64,000 nt of DNA from the NCBI RefSeq assembly GCF_001870205.1, contig NZ_CP017267.1:422501-486500 (forward strand). Direction: 5' to 3'. The position numbers and the translations under genes were made by a program. Under the pieces are notes generated by a model. It made no database searches, was not told the origin of the DNA, and saw only the letters and a list, made by a program, of their open reading frames with translations. Positions 37,853-46,188 of this stretch are shown one piece after another (the first letter of the stretch is position 1; each line of letters opens with the position of its first letter). This DNA is from Vagococcus teuberi. GTDB lineage: Bacteria; Bacillota; Bacilli; Lactobacillales; Vagococcaceae.

Positions 37853-37864
37853 GGAATCGTTTCC
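37853..37864. promoter_or_regulatory. LacI-type operator upstream of regulator A
   Basis: GGAATCGTTTCC, an 11-of-12 match to the two GGAAACGTTTC[C/A] sites beyond the regulator gene. It implies autoregulation of the LacI gene at 37916. Confidence 0.6.
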
Positions 37865-37915
37865 TAACATTATGAAATGTGTTACAATAATTCTGGGAAG
37901 TAAGGAGATGATGAG

Positions 37916-38908
37916 ATGAAAGCGACTATGAAAGATGTTGCCGCACTTGCTGGTGTTGGTGTTGGTACTGTATCAAGAGTTATAAATGGCATAAAAGTTA
38001 AGGAACAAACGAAAGATAAAGTTGAATCAGCAATCGAAATATTAAATTATGAACGAAATGAGTATGCAAGAGGATTAAAAAAGAATAAAACTAATACCTT
38101 GGCGCTTATTGTCCCTACAATATGGCATCCTTTTTTTTCAGAGTTTGCGTATTATGTGGAAGAGGAATTAAGCAAAGAGGGGTACAAACTTTATTTATGT
38201 AATTCAAACGGAGAAGCTGATAAAGAAAAAGAATACATACAAATGGTTAAACAAAATAAAGTCGATGGAATTATTGGGGTTACCTATTCGGACATTGATA
38301 AGTATGTATCTGCTAATTTGCCTTTTGTTAGCATTGATCGTTATTTTACTGAAGATGTTTATTATGTTACAAGTGATAATTTATTGGGAGGAAAAATAGC
38401 AGCTTCTGAATTGATTAAAAGAAAAGTTCAGTATCCGGCATATATTTCAAGTGTATCAAAATATAAGAATGAAACATTAAAGAGATATGAAGGTTTTTCA
38501 GAATATTGTGAAGATCATAACCTATCTGTTGTAAAATTAATGGTTGACGAACCAAGAGTGAATTTTGTGCAACAAGTTGAGCAGTTTTTGATAGAACACC
38601 CTGAAATAGACGGTATATTTGCTGTTAATGATTTAACGGCTTTAGATATTATTAAGGTATTAGATAAATTAGAGAGAAAAGTTGGGGAAGATATTCAAAT
38701 AATTGGATTTGATGGTTCTAAAACGGCACTGGATCAAAATTATTTATTATCAACTATTAGACAACAAGTAGATAAGATGGCTGAAGTCTCTGTCCAAAAT
38801 ATTATTAAGTTAATTGATGGAAATGAAGTGCCAAAACGAGTTATGCTACCAGTGAAATTTGTTGAAGGTTATACAACAAAAAAAAATATTGACATCATTG
38901 AAAAATGA
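37916..38908 (+). CDS. LacI family regulator of the ABC sucrose/FOS module
   Basis: 330 residues: N-terminal LacI helix-turn-helix (MKDVAALAGVGVGTVSRVINGI) and a periplasmic-binding-like effector domain. It lies directly upstream of the sugar ABC genes and is flanked by three near-identical GGAAACGTTTCC palindromes, so it probably represses both itself and the transporter operon until the sugar is present. The start follows AAGGAG by eight bases. The likely effector is sucrose or a fructo-oligosaccharide, inferred from context. Confidence 0.88.
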   Translation: MKATMKDVAALAGVGVGTVSRVINGIKVKEQTKDKVESAIEILNYERNEYARGLKKNKTNTLALIVPTIWHPFFSEFAYYVEEELSKEGYKLYLCNSNGEADKEKEYIQMVKQNKVDGIIGVTYSDIDKYVSANLPFVSIDRYFTEDVYYVTSDNLLGGKIAASELIKRKVQYPAYISSVSKYKNETLKRYEGFSEYCEDHNLSVVKLMVDEPRVNFVQQVEQFLIEHPEIDGIFAVNDLTALDIIKVLDKLERKVGEDIQIIGFDGSKTALDQNYLLSTIRQQVDKMAEVSVQNIIKLIDGNEVPKRVMLPVKFVEGYTTKKNIDIIEK

Positions 38909-38917
38909 TGTTAAATT
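38889..38917 (+). promoter_or_regulatory. Promoter of the ABC sugar operon
   Basis: TTGACA (38889-38894), 17-bp spacer, TAAATT (38912-38917), inside the end of the LacI gene. The operator at 38930 lies just downstream, where repressor would block elongation. Confidence 0.6.
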
Positions 38918-38929
38918 TAACACATAAAA

Positions 38930-38941
38930 GGAAACGTTTCC
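38930..38941. promoter_or_regulatory. LacI-type operator 1 of the ABC sugar operon
   Basis: GGAAACGTTTCC, a perfect 12-bp palindrome, just after the predicted -10 box. Confidence 0.7.
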
Positions 38942-38963
38942 ATTTTTTTATTTCTTATATTAT

Positions 38964-38975
38964 GGAAACGTTTCA
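38964..38975. promoter_or_regulatory. LacI-type operator 2 of the ABC sugar operon
   Basis: GGAAACGTTTCA, 34 bp after operator 1 and directly before the ribosome binding site of the binding-protein gene. It does not fit a full cre consensus, which needs CA two bases further out. Confidence 0.65.
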
Positions 38976-38989
38976 AAAGGAGAGAGAGT

Positions 38990-40306
38990 ATGAAGAAACT
39001 TTTTAAATATTCAATGTTGTTAATTGCTACATTGGGTCTAGTATCTGCATGTGGGGGATCTAAAGAAACAAAAAAAGAAGATAAAGATCCTGGAAGTATC
39101 AAAGTTTGGGTACAGTTTTCAGATGAAACGCCAGAAGGAAAAGCTTGGCAGGAAATTGTTGACGGATTTAATAAAGAGTACAAAGGGAAATATAAGGTGT
39201 CAACAGAATATATTCCACGTAGTGGGAGTGGTGGTGGATATGAAGATAAAGTAAATGCAGCTGTAACAACTAAAACATTACCTGATGTAATAACCTTAGA
39301 TGGTCCAAATACTGCGGCATATGCTCACTCTAAAGTAATTGCACCTTTAGATGATTATTTAAAAGATGCAGACATGGATGATGTGCTTGATAGTATCAAA
39401 CAGCAAGGAACTTACGATGGCAAATTTTATGCATTTGGTTTTTCTGAGTCAAGTGTAGGAATGTATTATAATAAAAAAATGTTCAAAGATGCGGGCATTA
39501 AAGATGAAGAATTACCAACAATTGATAAACCTTGGACATGGAGTGAATTAGAAGATATTTTATCTAGATTACATAAGAAATATGATTCGCCAGTATTTGA
39601 TATGCAAATTGCAAGTAATGATGAAATGTTAACCTATGCATATACACCATTTATTTGGTCAAATGATGGTGACGTGGTAAACAGCAAAGGAACTGAAGCT
39701 AAAGGTCAATTTAATAGTAAAAATTCTGTGGAAGCGTTATCTTTCATTCAGAACTTAGTAAAAAAAGACTATGTACCAATTACACCGGTGGAAAAAGGAT
39801 TTGAAACTCAAAAATATCCGATGTATTTAAGTGGTTCATGGACCATGGCAGATTTAGAAGCTAATTATCCAGATGTTGATTATGGAATTTTACCTTATCC
39901 TGTATCTGATAAAACTAAAAAATTAGTATCACCAACTGGTAGTTGGCAATTAGCGATGACAACGCAGACCGAGAAAAAAGATGCAGCTGCTGCCTTTATA
40001 TTATATGCAACAAATACAGAATCAAGTAAAATAATGAGTTTAGAAAATAGTGTACTACCTATTAGAAAATCTACAATTGATTTAATTAAAAATGACGTTT
40101 CTGAAGGTATGAAAGTATTGATGGAGCAAAATCAAGCTTCTGGCCATGCAAGACCTGTTGTGGTGGCATATCCTCAAGTCTCAAGAGCCTTCCAACAAGC
40201 AATACAAGATTTAAGTTACTTTGATGAAAACCCTGATGTACAAAAAGTTGCAGATCAACGAGCTGAAGAGATGCAGCAAGCAATAGATGCTTCATTAAAG
40301 AGATAA
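38990..40306 (+). CDS. Sugar ABC transporter substrate-binding lipoprotein
   Basis: 438-residue family 1 extracellular solute-binding protein. The signal peptide ends in the lipobox VSAC (Cys21). The mature part has the typical sugar-binder fold with LPDVITLDGPN and WTWSELEDIL. It is the first gene of the ABC module, followed by two permeases and a GH32 hydrolase, so it likely binds sucrose or short fructans. No ATPase gene is present in the cluster. Confidence 0.9.
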   Translation: MKKLFKYSMLLIATLGLVSACGGSKETKKEDKDPGSIKVWVQFSDETPEGKAWQEIVDGFNKEYKGKYKVSTEYIPRSGSGGGYEDKVNAAVTTKTLPDVITLDGPNTAAYAHSKVIAPLDDYLKDADMDDVLDSIKQQGTYDGKFYAFGFSESSVGMYYNKKMFKDAGIKDEELPTIDKPWTWSELEDILSRLHKKYDSPVFDMQIASNDEMLTYAYTPFIWSNDGDVVNSKGTEAKGQFNSKNSVEALSFIQNLVKKDYVPITPVEKGFETQKYPMYLSGSWTMADLEANYPDVDYGILPYPVSDKTKKLVSPTGSWQLAMTTQTEKKDAAAAFILYATNTESSKIMSLENSVLPIRKSTIDLIKNDVSEGMKVLMEQNQASGHARPVVVAYPQVSRAFQQAIQDLSYFDENPDVQKVADQRAEEMQQAIDASLKR

Positions 40307-40312
40307 AATAAG

Positions 40313-40350
40313 AACAGGCAATTAGTAGAATATATTGCGAATTGCCTGTT
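40313..40350 (+). promoter_or_regulatory. Intercistronic stem-loop after the binding-protein gene
   Basis: AACAGGCAATT / AATTGCCTGTT, an 11-bp perfect stem with a 16-base loop and only a weak T-run. Such stems between a binding-protein gene and its permeases commonly stabilise the upstream mRNA or terminate partially, giving excess binding protein. Confidence 0.6.
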
Positions 40351-40371
40351 TGATTTTAAAGGAGAGAGATT

Positions 40372-41250
40372 ATGGGAAAGAAAAATGATAGAAAACAGAA
40401 TGCTCTAGGTTATTTATTTTTAAGTCCTGCACTTATATTATTAGTTATCTTTTTACTCATACCTATTGGAATGATGTTTTATTATGCGTTTACAGATTAT
40501 TATTTGTTAACACCCGATGCAAGACAATTTGTTGGATTAGATAATTTTAAAAAATTGATGTCAGACCCAATATTTAAGCAAAGTATTTGGAATACAGCTA
40601 AGTTCGTTGTATGGATTATTCCGGCTCAATTGGGAGTTGCTTTAGGAATGGCTTTAATAGTGAATAAACAACGTAAAGGAAATATATTTTTTAAAGTAGC
40701 TTTTTTTGCACCAGTAGTAATGTCTTTAGTTGTTATCTCCATTTTATGGTTGTATCTATTAAATCCAAATGAAGGTTTAATTAACGCATTGCTTAATAAA
40801 ATAGGTATTGCTTCGATGCCGTTTTTAAAGAGCCCTAAACAGGCAATGTATACCATTGTTTTCGTTTCAGCATGGCAAGGAGCAGGATACCAAATGCTTT
40901 TACTCTTAGGTGGCATGCAAAATATACCAAAAGATGTCTATGAAGCAGCTGAGCTAGACGGATTTACAAAGTTCCAACAATTTAGATATATTACTATGCC
41001 TCTACTAAAACCAACAGCAATATTTGTTTTATTAACAACATTAATATCAGCGTTCAAATTAATTGTTCAACCAATGGTAATGACACAAGGTGGTCCAATG
41101 AATTCAACAATGACTATGGTTTACTACATTTACCAAACAGGATTTACTGATAGATTAGTAGGTTACTCAAGCTCCATTGCTTTAATATTTACAACCATGA
41201 TTGGTTTGATAACTATTGCTCAACGTAAAATAACTAAGGAGGATGAATAA
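40372..41250 (+). CDS. Sugar ABC transporter permease (MalF-like)
   Basis: 292-residue permease of the carbohydrate uptake type 1 family with six helices and the EAA loop EAAELDGFTKFQQFRYITMP, the site of contact with the ATPase. It has a GGAGAG ribosome binding site and pairs with the next permease two bases downstream. Confidence 0.9.
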   Translation: MGKKNDRKQNALGYLFLSPALILLVIFLLIPIGMMFYYAFTDYYLLTPDARQFVGLDNFKKLMSDPIFKQSIWNTAKFVVWIIPAQLGVALGMALIVNKQRKGNIFFKVAFFAPVVMSLVVISILWLYLLNPNEGLINALLNKIGIASMPFLKSPKQAMYTIVFVSAWQGAGYQMLLLLGGMQNIPKDVYEAAELDGFTKFQQFRYITMPLLKPTAIFVLLTTLISAFKLIVQPMVMTQGGPMNSTMTMVYYIYQTGFTDRLVGYSSSIALIFTTMIGLITIAQRKITKEDE

Positions 41251-41252
41251 CA

Positions 41253-42101
41253 ATGCAGAAAAAAAATATATTATTAAAGATTATAGAATATGTTTTACTG
41301 ATAATTCTTGCTTCGTTGTTCCTATTCCCAATGTTATGGATGGTTGCGTCATCTATGAAACCAGAAGCGGACGTATTTAACAATTTAACATCATTAAAAG
41401 CATTTTTACCAAGTTTAAATCCAGCAAATTGGTTTAAAACATACGAAGAAGTTATCTCTCGTTTTAGTGTAGGAACATATCTCTTAAATAGTATTTTTTA
41501 TGGTTTAACATTTGCATTAGGTTCAATTATCGTCAATTCGTTGGCAGGATTCGCTTTTGCAAAAATTAATTTTTCAGGTAAAAAAATACTTTTCGGCTTA
41601 TTATTAGCACTGTTGATTGTACCGGTTGAAACCATATTAATCTCTCAATTTACAATAGTTGAAAAATTGGGTCTGGTAAATACTAGATTAGCAGTTATTT
41701 TGCCTGGTATGGCAAGTGTATTTAACATTTATCTTTTTCGTAATTTTTTTATCGCAATACCTGATGAAATTATTGAATCAGCCAAAATGGATGGAGCTAG
41801 TATGGGAACAATATTTTTCAGAATTATGCTTCCAATGTCGAAACCGGCTGTTGCAACAGTAGGGGTATTATCTTTTATCGGTAGTTGGAATGACTATATT
41901 TGGCCTCTAATGGTTCTAACAGATAAGAGTAAATTTTCGATGCAGATTGCCATTACAACGATAAATACAACACAACCCGTATATATAAATCAAGTTATGG
42001 CAGTTTTAACTATATCAACTATTCCATTAGTAATTATTTATATCGTAGCACAAAAATATATATTGCAAGGTTTAGGTGGTTCTGGTACAGGAATCAAATA
42101 A
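41253..42101 (+). CDS. Sugar ABC transporter permease (MalG-like)
   Basis: 282-residue second permease of the same transporter, six helices, EAA-type loop ESAKMDGASMGTIFFRIMLP, and the MalG-like ending GGSGTGIK. It lies two bases after the first permease and 15 bases before the GH32 gene. Confidence 0.9.
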   Translation: MQKKNILLKIIEYVLLIILASLFLFPMLWMVASSMKPEADVFNNLTSLKAFLPSLNPANWFKTYEEVISRFSVGTYLLNSIFYGLTFALGSIIVNSLAGFAFAKINFSGKKILFGLLLALLIVPVETILISQFTIVEKLGLVNTRLAVILPGMASVFNIYLFRNFFIAIPDEIIESAKMDGASMGTIFFRIMLPMSKPAVATVGVLSFIGSWNDYIWPLMVLTDKSKFSMQIAITTINTTQPVYINQVMAVLTISTIPLVIIYIVAQKYILQGLGGSGTGIK

Positions 42102-42116
42102 AGGAAGGACACATAT

Positions 42117-43581
42117 ATGAGTCAATCAGTGAATAAATATATTTTAGAAAATAAGAATAAAATCAATCAAACATTTCGTAATAAGTTTCATTTAATGCCT
42201 ACTTTAGGGTGGATGAATGACCCAAATGGTTTCGTCTATTATAAAGGTGAATATCATTTGTTTTATCAATACTATCCATATGATAGTGTTTGGGGACCGA
42301 TGCACTGGGGACACGCAAAATCGAAGGATCTGATTCATTGGGAAGATTTACCAGTTGCTTTAGAGCCTGGTGAAACATATGATGCAGATGGTTGCTTTTC
42401 TGGGAGCGCGATTGTTGTTGAGGATAAGTTATATCTTTTATATACAGGACACTATGAAAGAAATGGAGAAAGAAGAGAGACTCAATGCTTGGCTGTATCA
42501 ACAGATGGAATAGTTTTTAAAAAATATGAAAAAAATCCAGTGATTTCAGAGAAACAACTGCAAAAATATGGTGATATATCTGACTTTAGAGATCCAAAAG
42601 TTTTTTATCGTGAAGGTGTATTTTACACAGTTGTAGCAACAAAAAGTGAGACAAATTTAGGTAGAATATTATTATTTGAGTCAAAAGATTTATTTGATTG
42701 GCAATTTAAGTCAATTCTTTTGGAAGGTAAAAAACACCAAGGGATTATGTGGGAATGTCCAGATTTGTTTGAATTAGACAATAAGGATGTTTTAATCATG
42801 TCACCTATTGAAATGGAAAGACAAGGATATGCCTATTATAATATTAATTCGACTGTAGCATTTGTAGGTGAGATGGACTGGAATGAGGGGAAATTCTCAG
42901 TTGAGAATTATCATGAGATTGATACTGGATTAGATTTTTATGCTCCTCAAACTTGTCAAGATGACGAAGGTAACAGAGTTATGGTAGCGTGGATGCAGAT
43001 GGATGTGGCATAGGACATTATGGAGTCACGAATTATCTCATGGTTGGTCTGGTTCGATGACATTCCCAAGAGAACTAAGTATTGTTGAAAATAAATTAAT
43101 ACAAAAACCTTACAAAACATTTTATGATAACTTGAATACAATATTTAAGGATAATGATATTAGATTGACTGAAGAAAATGTATATCAAAATAAATCATTA
43201 GATAATTTTAATTATTTAAAATTACAGTTAAAAACTGATAGCGCAGAAAAGATTTATGTTAAGTTATTTGGGAATAAAGTTTATATCAAATATGATGTTA
43301 ATAGAAATTTGTTAACTTTAACTAGAAAAAGTGATAAATATCATATTATTGGAGAAGAAGCTGAAGAATTGAATTCTAGAACGATGAAAGTTTTTCCTAA
43401 AAATGACGTTCTACTTATTGAATGTATAATTGACACATCATGTATTGAATTATTTGTAAATCATTCTGATACGATGACTGCAACTTACTATGATAATAAT
43501 CGACTAAATCAGATAGATATTCATGTGACAAGTGGTTCTTCACTGCTTAAAGGTATAGAAATTAGTGAGCTTAAATTGTAA
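42117..43581 (+). pseudogene. GH32 sucrose/fructan hydrolase, single-base frameshift
   Basis: Together the two reading frames encode a complete GH32 enzyme of about 487 residues. The nucleophile Asp35 (WMNDPNG), RDP (158-160) and acid/base Glu213 (ECP) are all in the first frame, which stops at TAG 43011-43013. The second frame continues with the beta-sandwich domain from HGWSGSMTFPREL. Comparison with the intact paralogue at 46189 places one extra base near 42999-43003 (GATGGATG where GATGATG would restore frame). The truncated first part lacks the C-terminal domain and is probably unstable. It could also be a sequencing error. Confidence 0.85.
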
Positions 43582-43640
43582 GAGAAACTAGTGATATAAT
43601 ATAAAGAGGTATGTCTTCTCATAGCTGAGGAGGTTTTATC

Positions 43641-44519
43641 GTGTTAATTGGTAGTACTGAAGTAGGTGGAACGAAATTTGTTTGTGCAGTGGGTGATGAA
43701 GATTACCGTGTACAAGATCAAGTGACATTTTCAACAGCTATATCTGATGAGACACTGAAAAAAGCGGTGGATTATTTCAAACAATTGAATCAAATGATAC
43801 TTTAGGTGTCGCATCATTTGATCCAATTGAGATTAGAAAACATTACGCCAAAATCAGGGTATTTAACGACCACACAAAAACCAGAATGGCAAGATGTAAA
43901 TGTCATCGTTTATTTGTAAAAAGAATCAGATGCCTCAATGTCATGGGCTACAGATGTAAATGGTTCGGCTTATGGGGAATATATTGTGTTAACATTATCT
44001 AATGAAAAGATAAATTATATAGTGTATTACACTGTTGGGATAGGTGTTGGTGGTGTAGCTGTGATTGACGGTGATAATCTTAGCTCCGCTTGGCATCCTA
44101 AGATGGGGCATACGTTCGTGAAATGCCATCCAGGTGATGTTAATTTTGATGGAATCTGTCCATTTCATTGTGATTGCTTAGAAGGACTCGTGTTAGGACC
44201 AACTTTTGAAGCAAGACTAGGAAAGAAAGGTGAAACAGTCCCTTTAAATAATTCGGTGTGGAATATTATGGCTTATTATTTAGCATAAGCGGTGATGCAA
44301 ACTACGTTAATTATTCGTCCAGACAAAATTGTTTTTGGTGGAAGTTTTTCAAATGAAATATTACTTGAAAAAGTTCGAGACAATGTGAAAGAATTTATGA
44401 ATAATTATGTTGAGTTGCCACGACTTTATAAATACATTATAAGACCGTTGATTAAAAACAATGGGTCTGTCACATTAGGAAATTTTTCGATTCAGGGATA
44501 CCTTCAAAACGAATCTTAA
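43641..44519 (+). pseudogene. Decayed ROK fructokinase (second scrK copy)
   Basis: It aligns along its whole length with the intact scrK at 47632-48504, including the same GTG start and ribosome binding site. It has a frameshift near 43790, another near 43845, a TAA in place of Gln at 43918-43920 (YL*KE for YLQKE) and a second TAA at 44286-44288 (LA*AV for LAQAV). Conserved glycines and one zinc-site residue have also changed (WHPKMGH, FHCDC). This is a true pseudogene, not a sequencing slip. It follows the frameshifted GH32 gene, mirroring the order of the intact pair. Confidence 0.93.
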
Positions 44520-44547
44520 ATGAATGTTATAATGGTTATTAAGTAAA

Positions 44548-44711
44548 GATGGATTACCTGAACAAACGGGTTTCAATGAAGTTAAGGAATCTTTTATCCA
44601 ATCTATCGGATTTAAAAAATAATATTCCTAGACAATCATTAAACTATAAAAAAAACATCGGAAGAATTTTTGAGTTATGTAGACAACGATATTTTGTTTA
44701 GCTTAATTTGA
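44548..44711 (+). mobile_element. Relic of an IS30-family transposase C-terminus
   Basis: In broken frames the DNA encodes GLPEQTGFNEVKESFIQSIGFK, NNIPRQSLNYKK and TSEEFLSYVDNDILFSLI-stop. These match in order the IS30 transposase end (FLPKGTDF..., NNRPRKCLNYKTP, EEFF, LHLI-stop). The catalytic DDE region is missing, so this is a remnant. It lies exactly between the decayed and the intact sucrose modules. No intact terminal inverted repeats are visible. The flanking 44520-44547 shows nothing else. Confidence 0.62.
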
Positions 44712-44748
44712 CAAATGACATTTAAAAAAATTCACAAAACAGTTTATG

Positions 44749-44839
44749 TTATCCGGTTGACATGAAAGCGGATCTAATTTATACTTTGAAATATAGAAAA
44801 CGTTTTTTAAAAAAATGTTAACCGGTTGCTATAACCGGA
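44749..44839. promoter_or_regulatory. Candidate ScrR operators (CCGG core) and cre-like site
   Basis: Three related sites share a CCGG core: TTATCCGGTT (44749-44758, touching the -35), TTAACCGGTT (44818-44827, with an 8-bp palindrome) and ATAACCGGA (44831-44839). Between them GAAAACGTTTTT (44796-44807) resembles a catabolite-response or LacI-type element. They differ from the GGAAACGTTTCC sites of module A, suggesting a separate regulator, probably the LacI protein at 48592. Confidence 0.5.
44757..44785 (+). promoter_or_regulatory. Promoter of the MFS-scrB-scrK operon
   Basis: Perfect TTGACA (44757-44762), 17-bp spacer, TATACT (44780-44785). Operator-like sequences overlap the -35 and lie downstream of the -10. 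Confidence 0.75.
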
Positions 44840-44868
44840 AGACTATAATATCATCGGGGGAAACTGAT

Positions 44869-46146
44869 ATGTTAAAATTTAAAGAGTCATTTAAAAATCC
44901 ATCTTATCTACAAAGTTCATTAACCTTATTACTATTTTTTGCATCATGGGGAGTATGGTGGTCATTCTTCCAGCTATGGCTGACTTCTGAATCTAATGGT
45001 TTGGGATTGAGTGGTAGCGCTGTCGGAACTATCTTTTCAGCCAATTCACTTGTCACATTGATATTCATGTTTATCTATGGAACATTGCAAGATAAATTAT
45101 ATATCAAACGAACATTGCTAATTTTTTCAGCAGTTATTGCAGCACTCGTTGGCCCATTCTTTATCTGGGTGTACGCACCATTATTAGAAAATAATTTCAA
45201 TTTAGGTATTGTTGTTGGAGCAGTGGTATTATCAGCCGGATTCTTATCATCGGTTGGTATTTTTGAAGCAGTAACAGAACGTTTTAGTCGTTTGTTTGAT
45301 TTTGAATATGGTCAAGCAAGAGCATGGGGATCATTTGGTTATGCTGTTGTGGCATTACTCGCTGGATTCCTTTTTGTACAAAATCCAAACTTAAACTTCT
45401 GGGCTGGTTCATTCTTTGGATTATTATTATTACTAAATTTATTACTTTGGAAACCAAAAGCTGAAAGAGTAGCAAATAAAGAATTTGAAGACAAACAAGC
45501 TGAATCGAGTAGTGTTCCTTCATTAAAAGAAATGTTTGGTTTATTAAAATTACCACAATTATGGGCAATTATTATTTTTATCGTTTTTTCTTGGACTTTT
45601 TACAATGTATTTGATCAACAAATGTTTCCAGGGTTTTACACTAGTTTATTTTCAACTTCAGCTGCTGGGGAAAAAATGTATGGAACATTAAATGCTGTTC
45701 AAGTATTCTGTGAAGCTATTATGTTGGGAGTTGTCCCAATCATCATGAGAAAAATTGGTGTCAGAAATACATTATTATGTGGTGTGACAATTATGTGTAT
45801 TCGTATTGGATTATGTGGTTTTACAACATCTCCAATTGCTGTTTCTTGTATTAAAATGTTACATGCTTTAGAAGTACCAATGTTTATTTTACCAATGTTC
45901 CGTTACTTCACCTTACATTTTGATACTAAGTTATCTGCCACACTTTATATGATCGGCTTCCAAATTGCCGCACAAGTTGGACAAGTTATCTTATCTACCC
46001 CACTTGGTATTTTAAGAGACGCAGTTGGTTATCAATCAACATTTAGAATTATTTCATTTATTGTTCTTATCGCAGGTGTATATGCTTTCTTCATTATTAA
46101 AAAGGATGATCAAGATGTGCAAGGAGATCCATTTGTTAGAGCTTAA
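44869..46146 (+). CDS. MFS oligosaccharide:H+ symporter (sucrose permease type)
   Basis: 425-residue major facilitator with twelve predicted helices. N-terminal pattern (FFASWGVWWSFFQLWL) and the conserved acidic and basic residues around ERFSRLFDFEYGQARAWGSFGYA match the LacY/CscB family of proton-coupled sugar symporters. With scrB and scrK downstream the likely substrate is sucrose. The start at 44869 lies eight bases after GGGGG. Confidence 0.88.
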   Translation: MLKFKESFKNPSYLQSSLTLLLFFASWGVWWSFFQLWLTSESNGLGLSGSAVGTIFSANSLVTLIFMFIYGTLQDKLYIKRTLLIFSAVIAALVGPFFIWVYAPLLENNFNLGIVVGAVVLSAGFLSSVGIFEAVTERFSRLFDFEYGQARAWGSFGYAVVALLAGFLFVQNPNLNFWAGSFFGLLLLLNLLLWKPKAERVANKEFEDKQAESSSVPSLKEMFGLLKLPQLWAIIIFIVFSWTFYNVFDQQMFPGFYTSLFSTSAAGEKMYGTLNAVQVFCEAIMLGVVPIIMRKIGVRNTLLCGVTIMCIRIGLCGFTTSPIAVSCIKMLHALEVPMFILPMFRYFTLHFDTKLSATLYMIGFQIAAQVGQVILSTPLGILRDAVGYQSTFRIISFIVLIAGVYAFFIIKKDDQDVQGDPFVRA

Positions 46147-46188
46147 TATAAAAATAATTATAAAATAAAAGAAAGTAGGAGATTTATT

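Noticed and set aside
38964-38977. GGAAACGTTTCA as a cre site
   Set aside because: The outer positions of the 14-bp cre consensus do not fit; three similar 12-bp palindromes around a LacI gene fit a dedicated operator better.
43003-43581. Second half of GH32-A as an independent gene starting at ATG 43003
   Set aside because: No ribosome binding site, and the sequence continues the first frame's protein exactly; it is the 3' part of a frameshifted gene.
43938-44519. Two separate small ROK-like genes
   Set aside because: Both are pieces of one fructokinase pseudogene collinear with the intact scrK.
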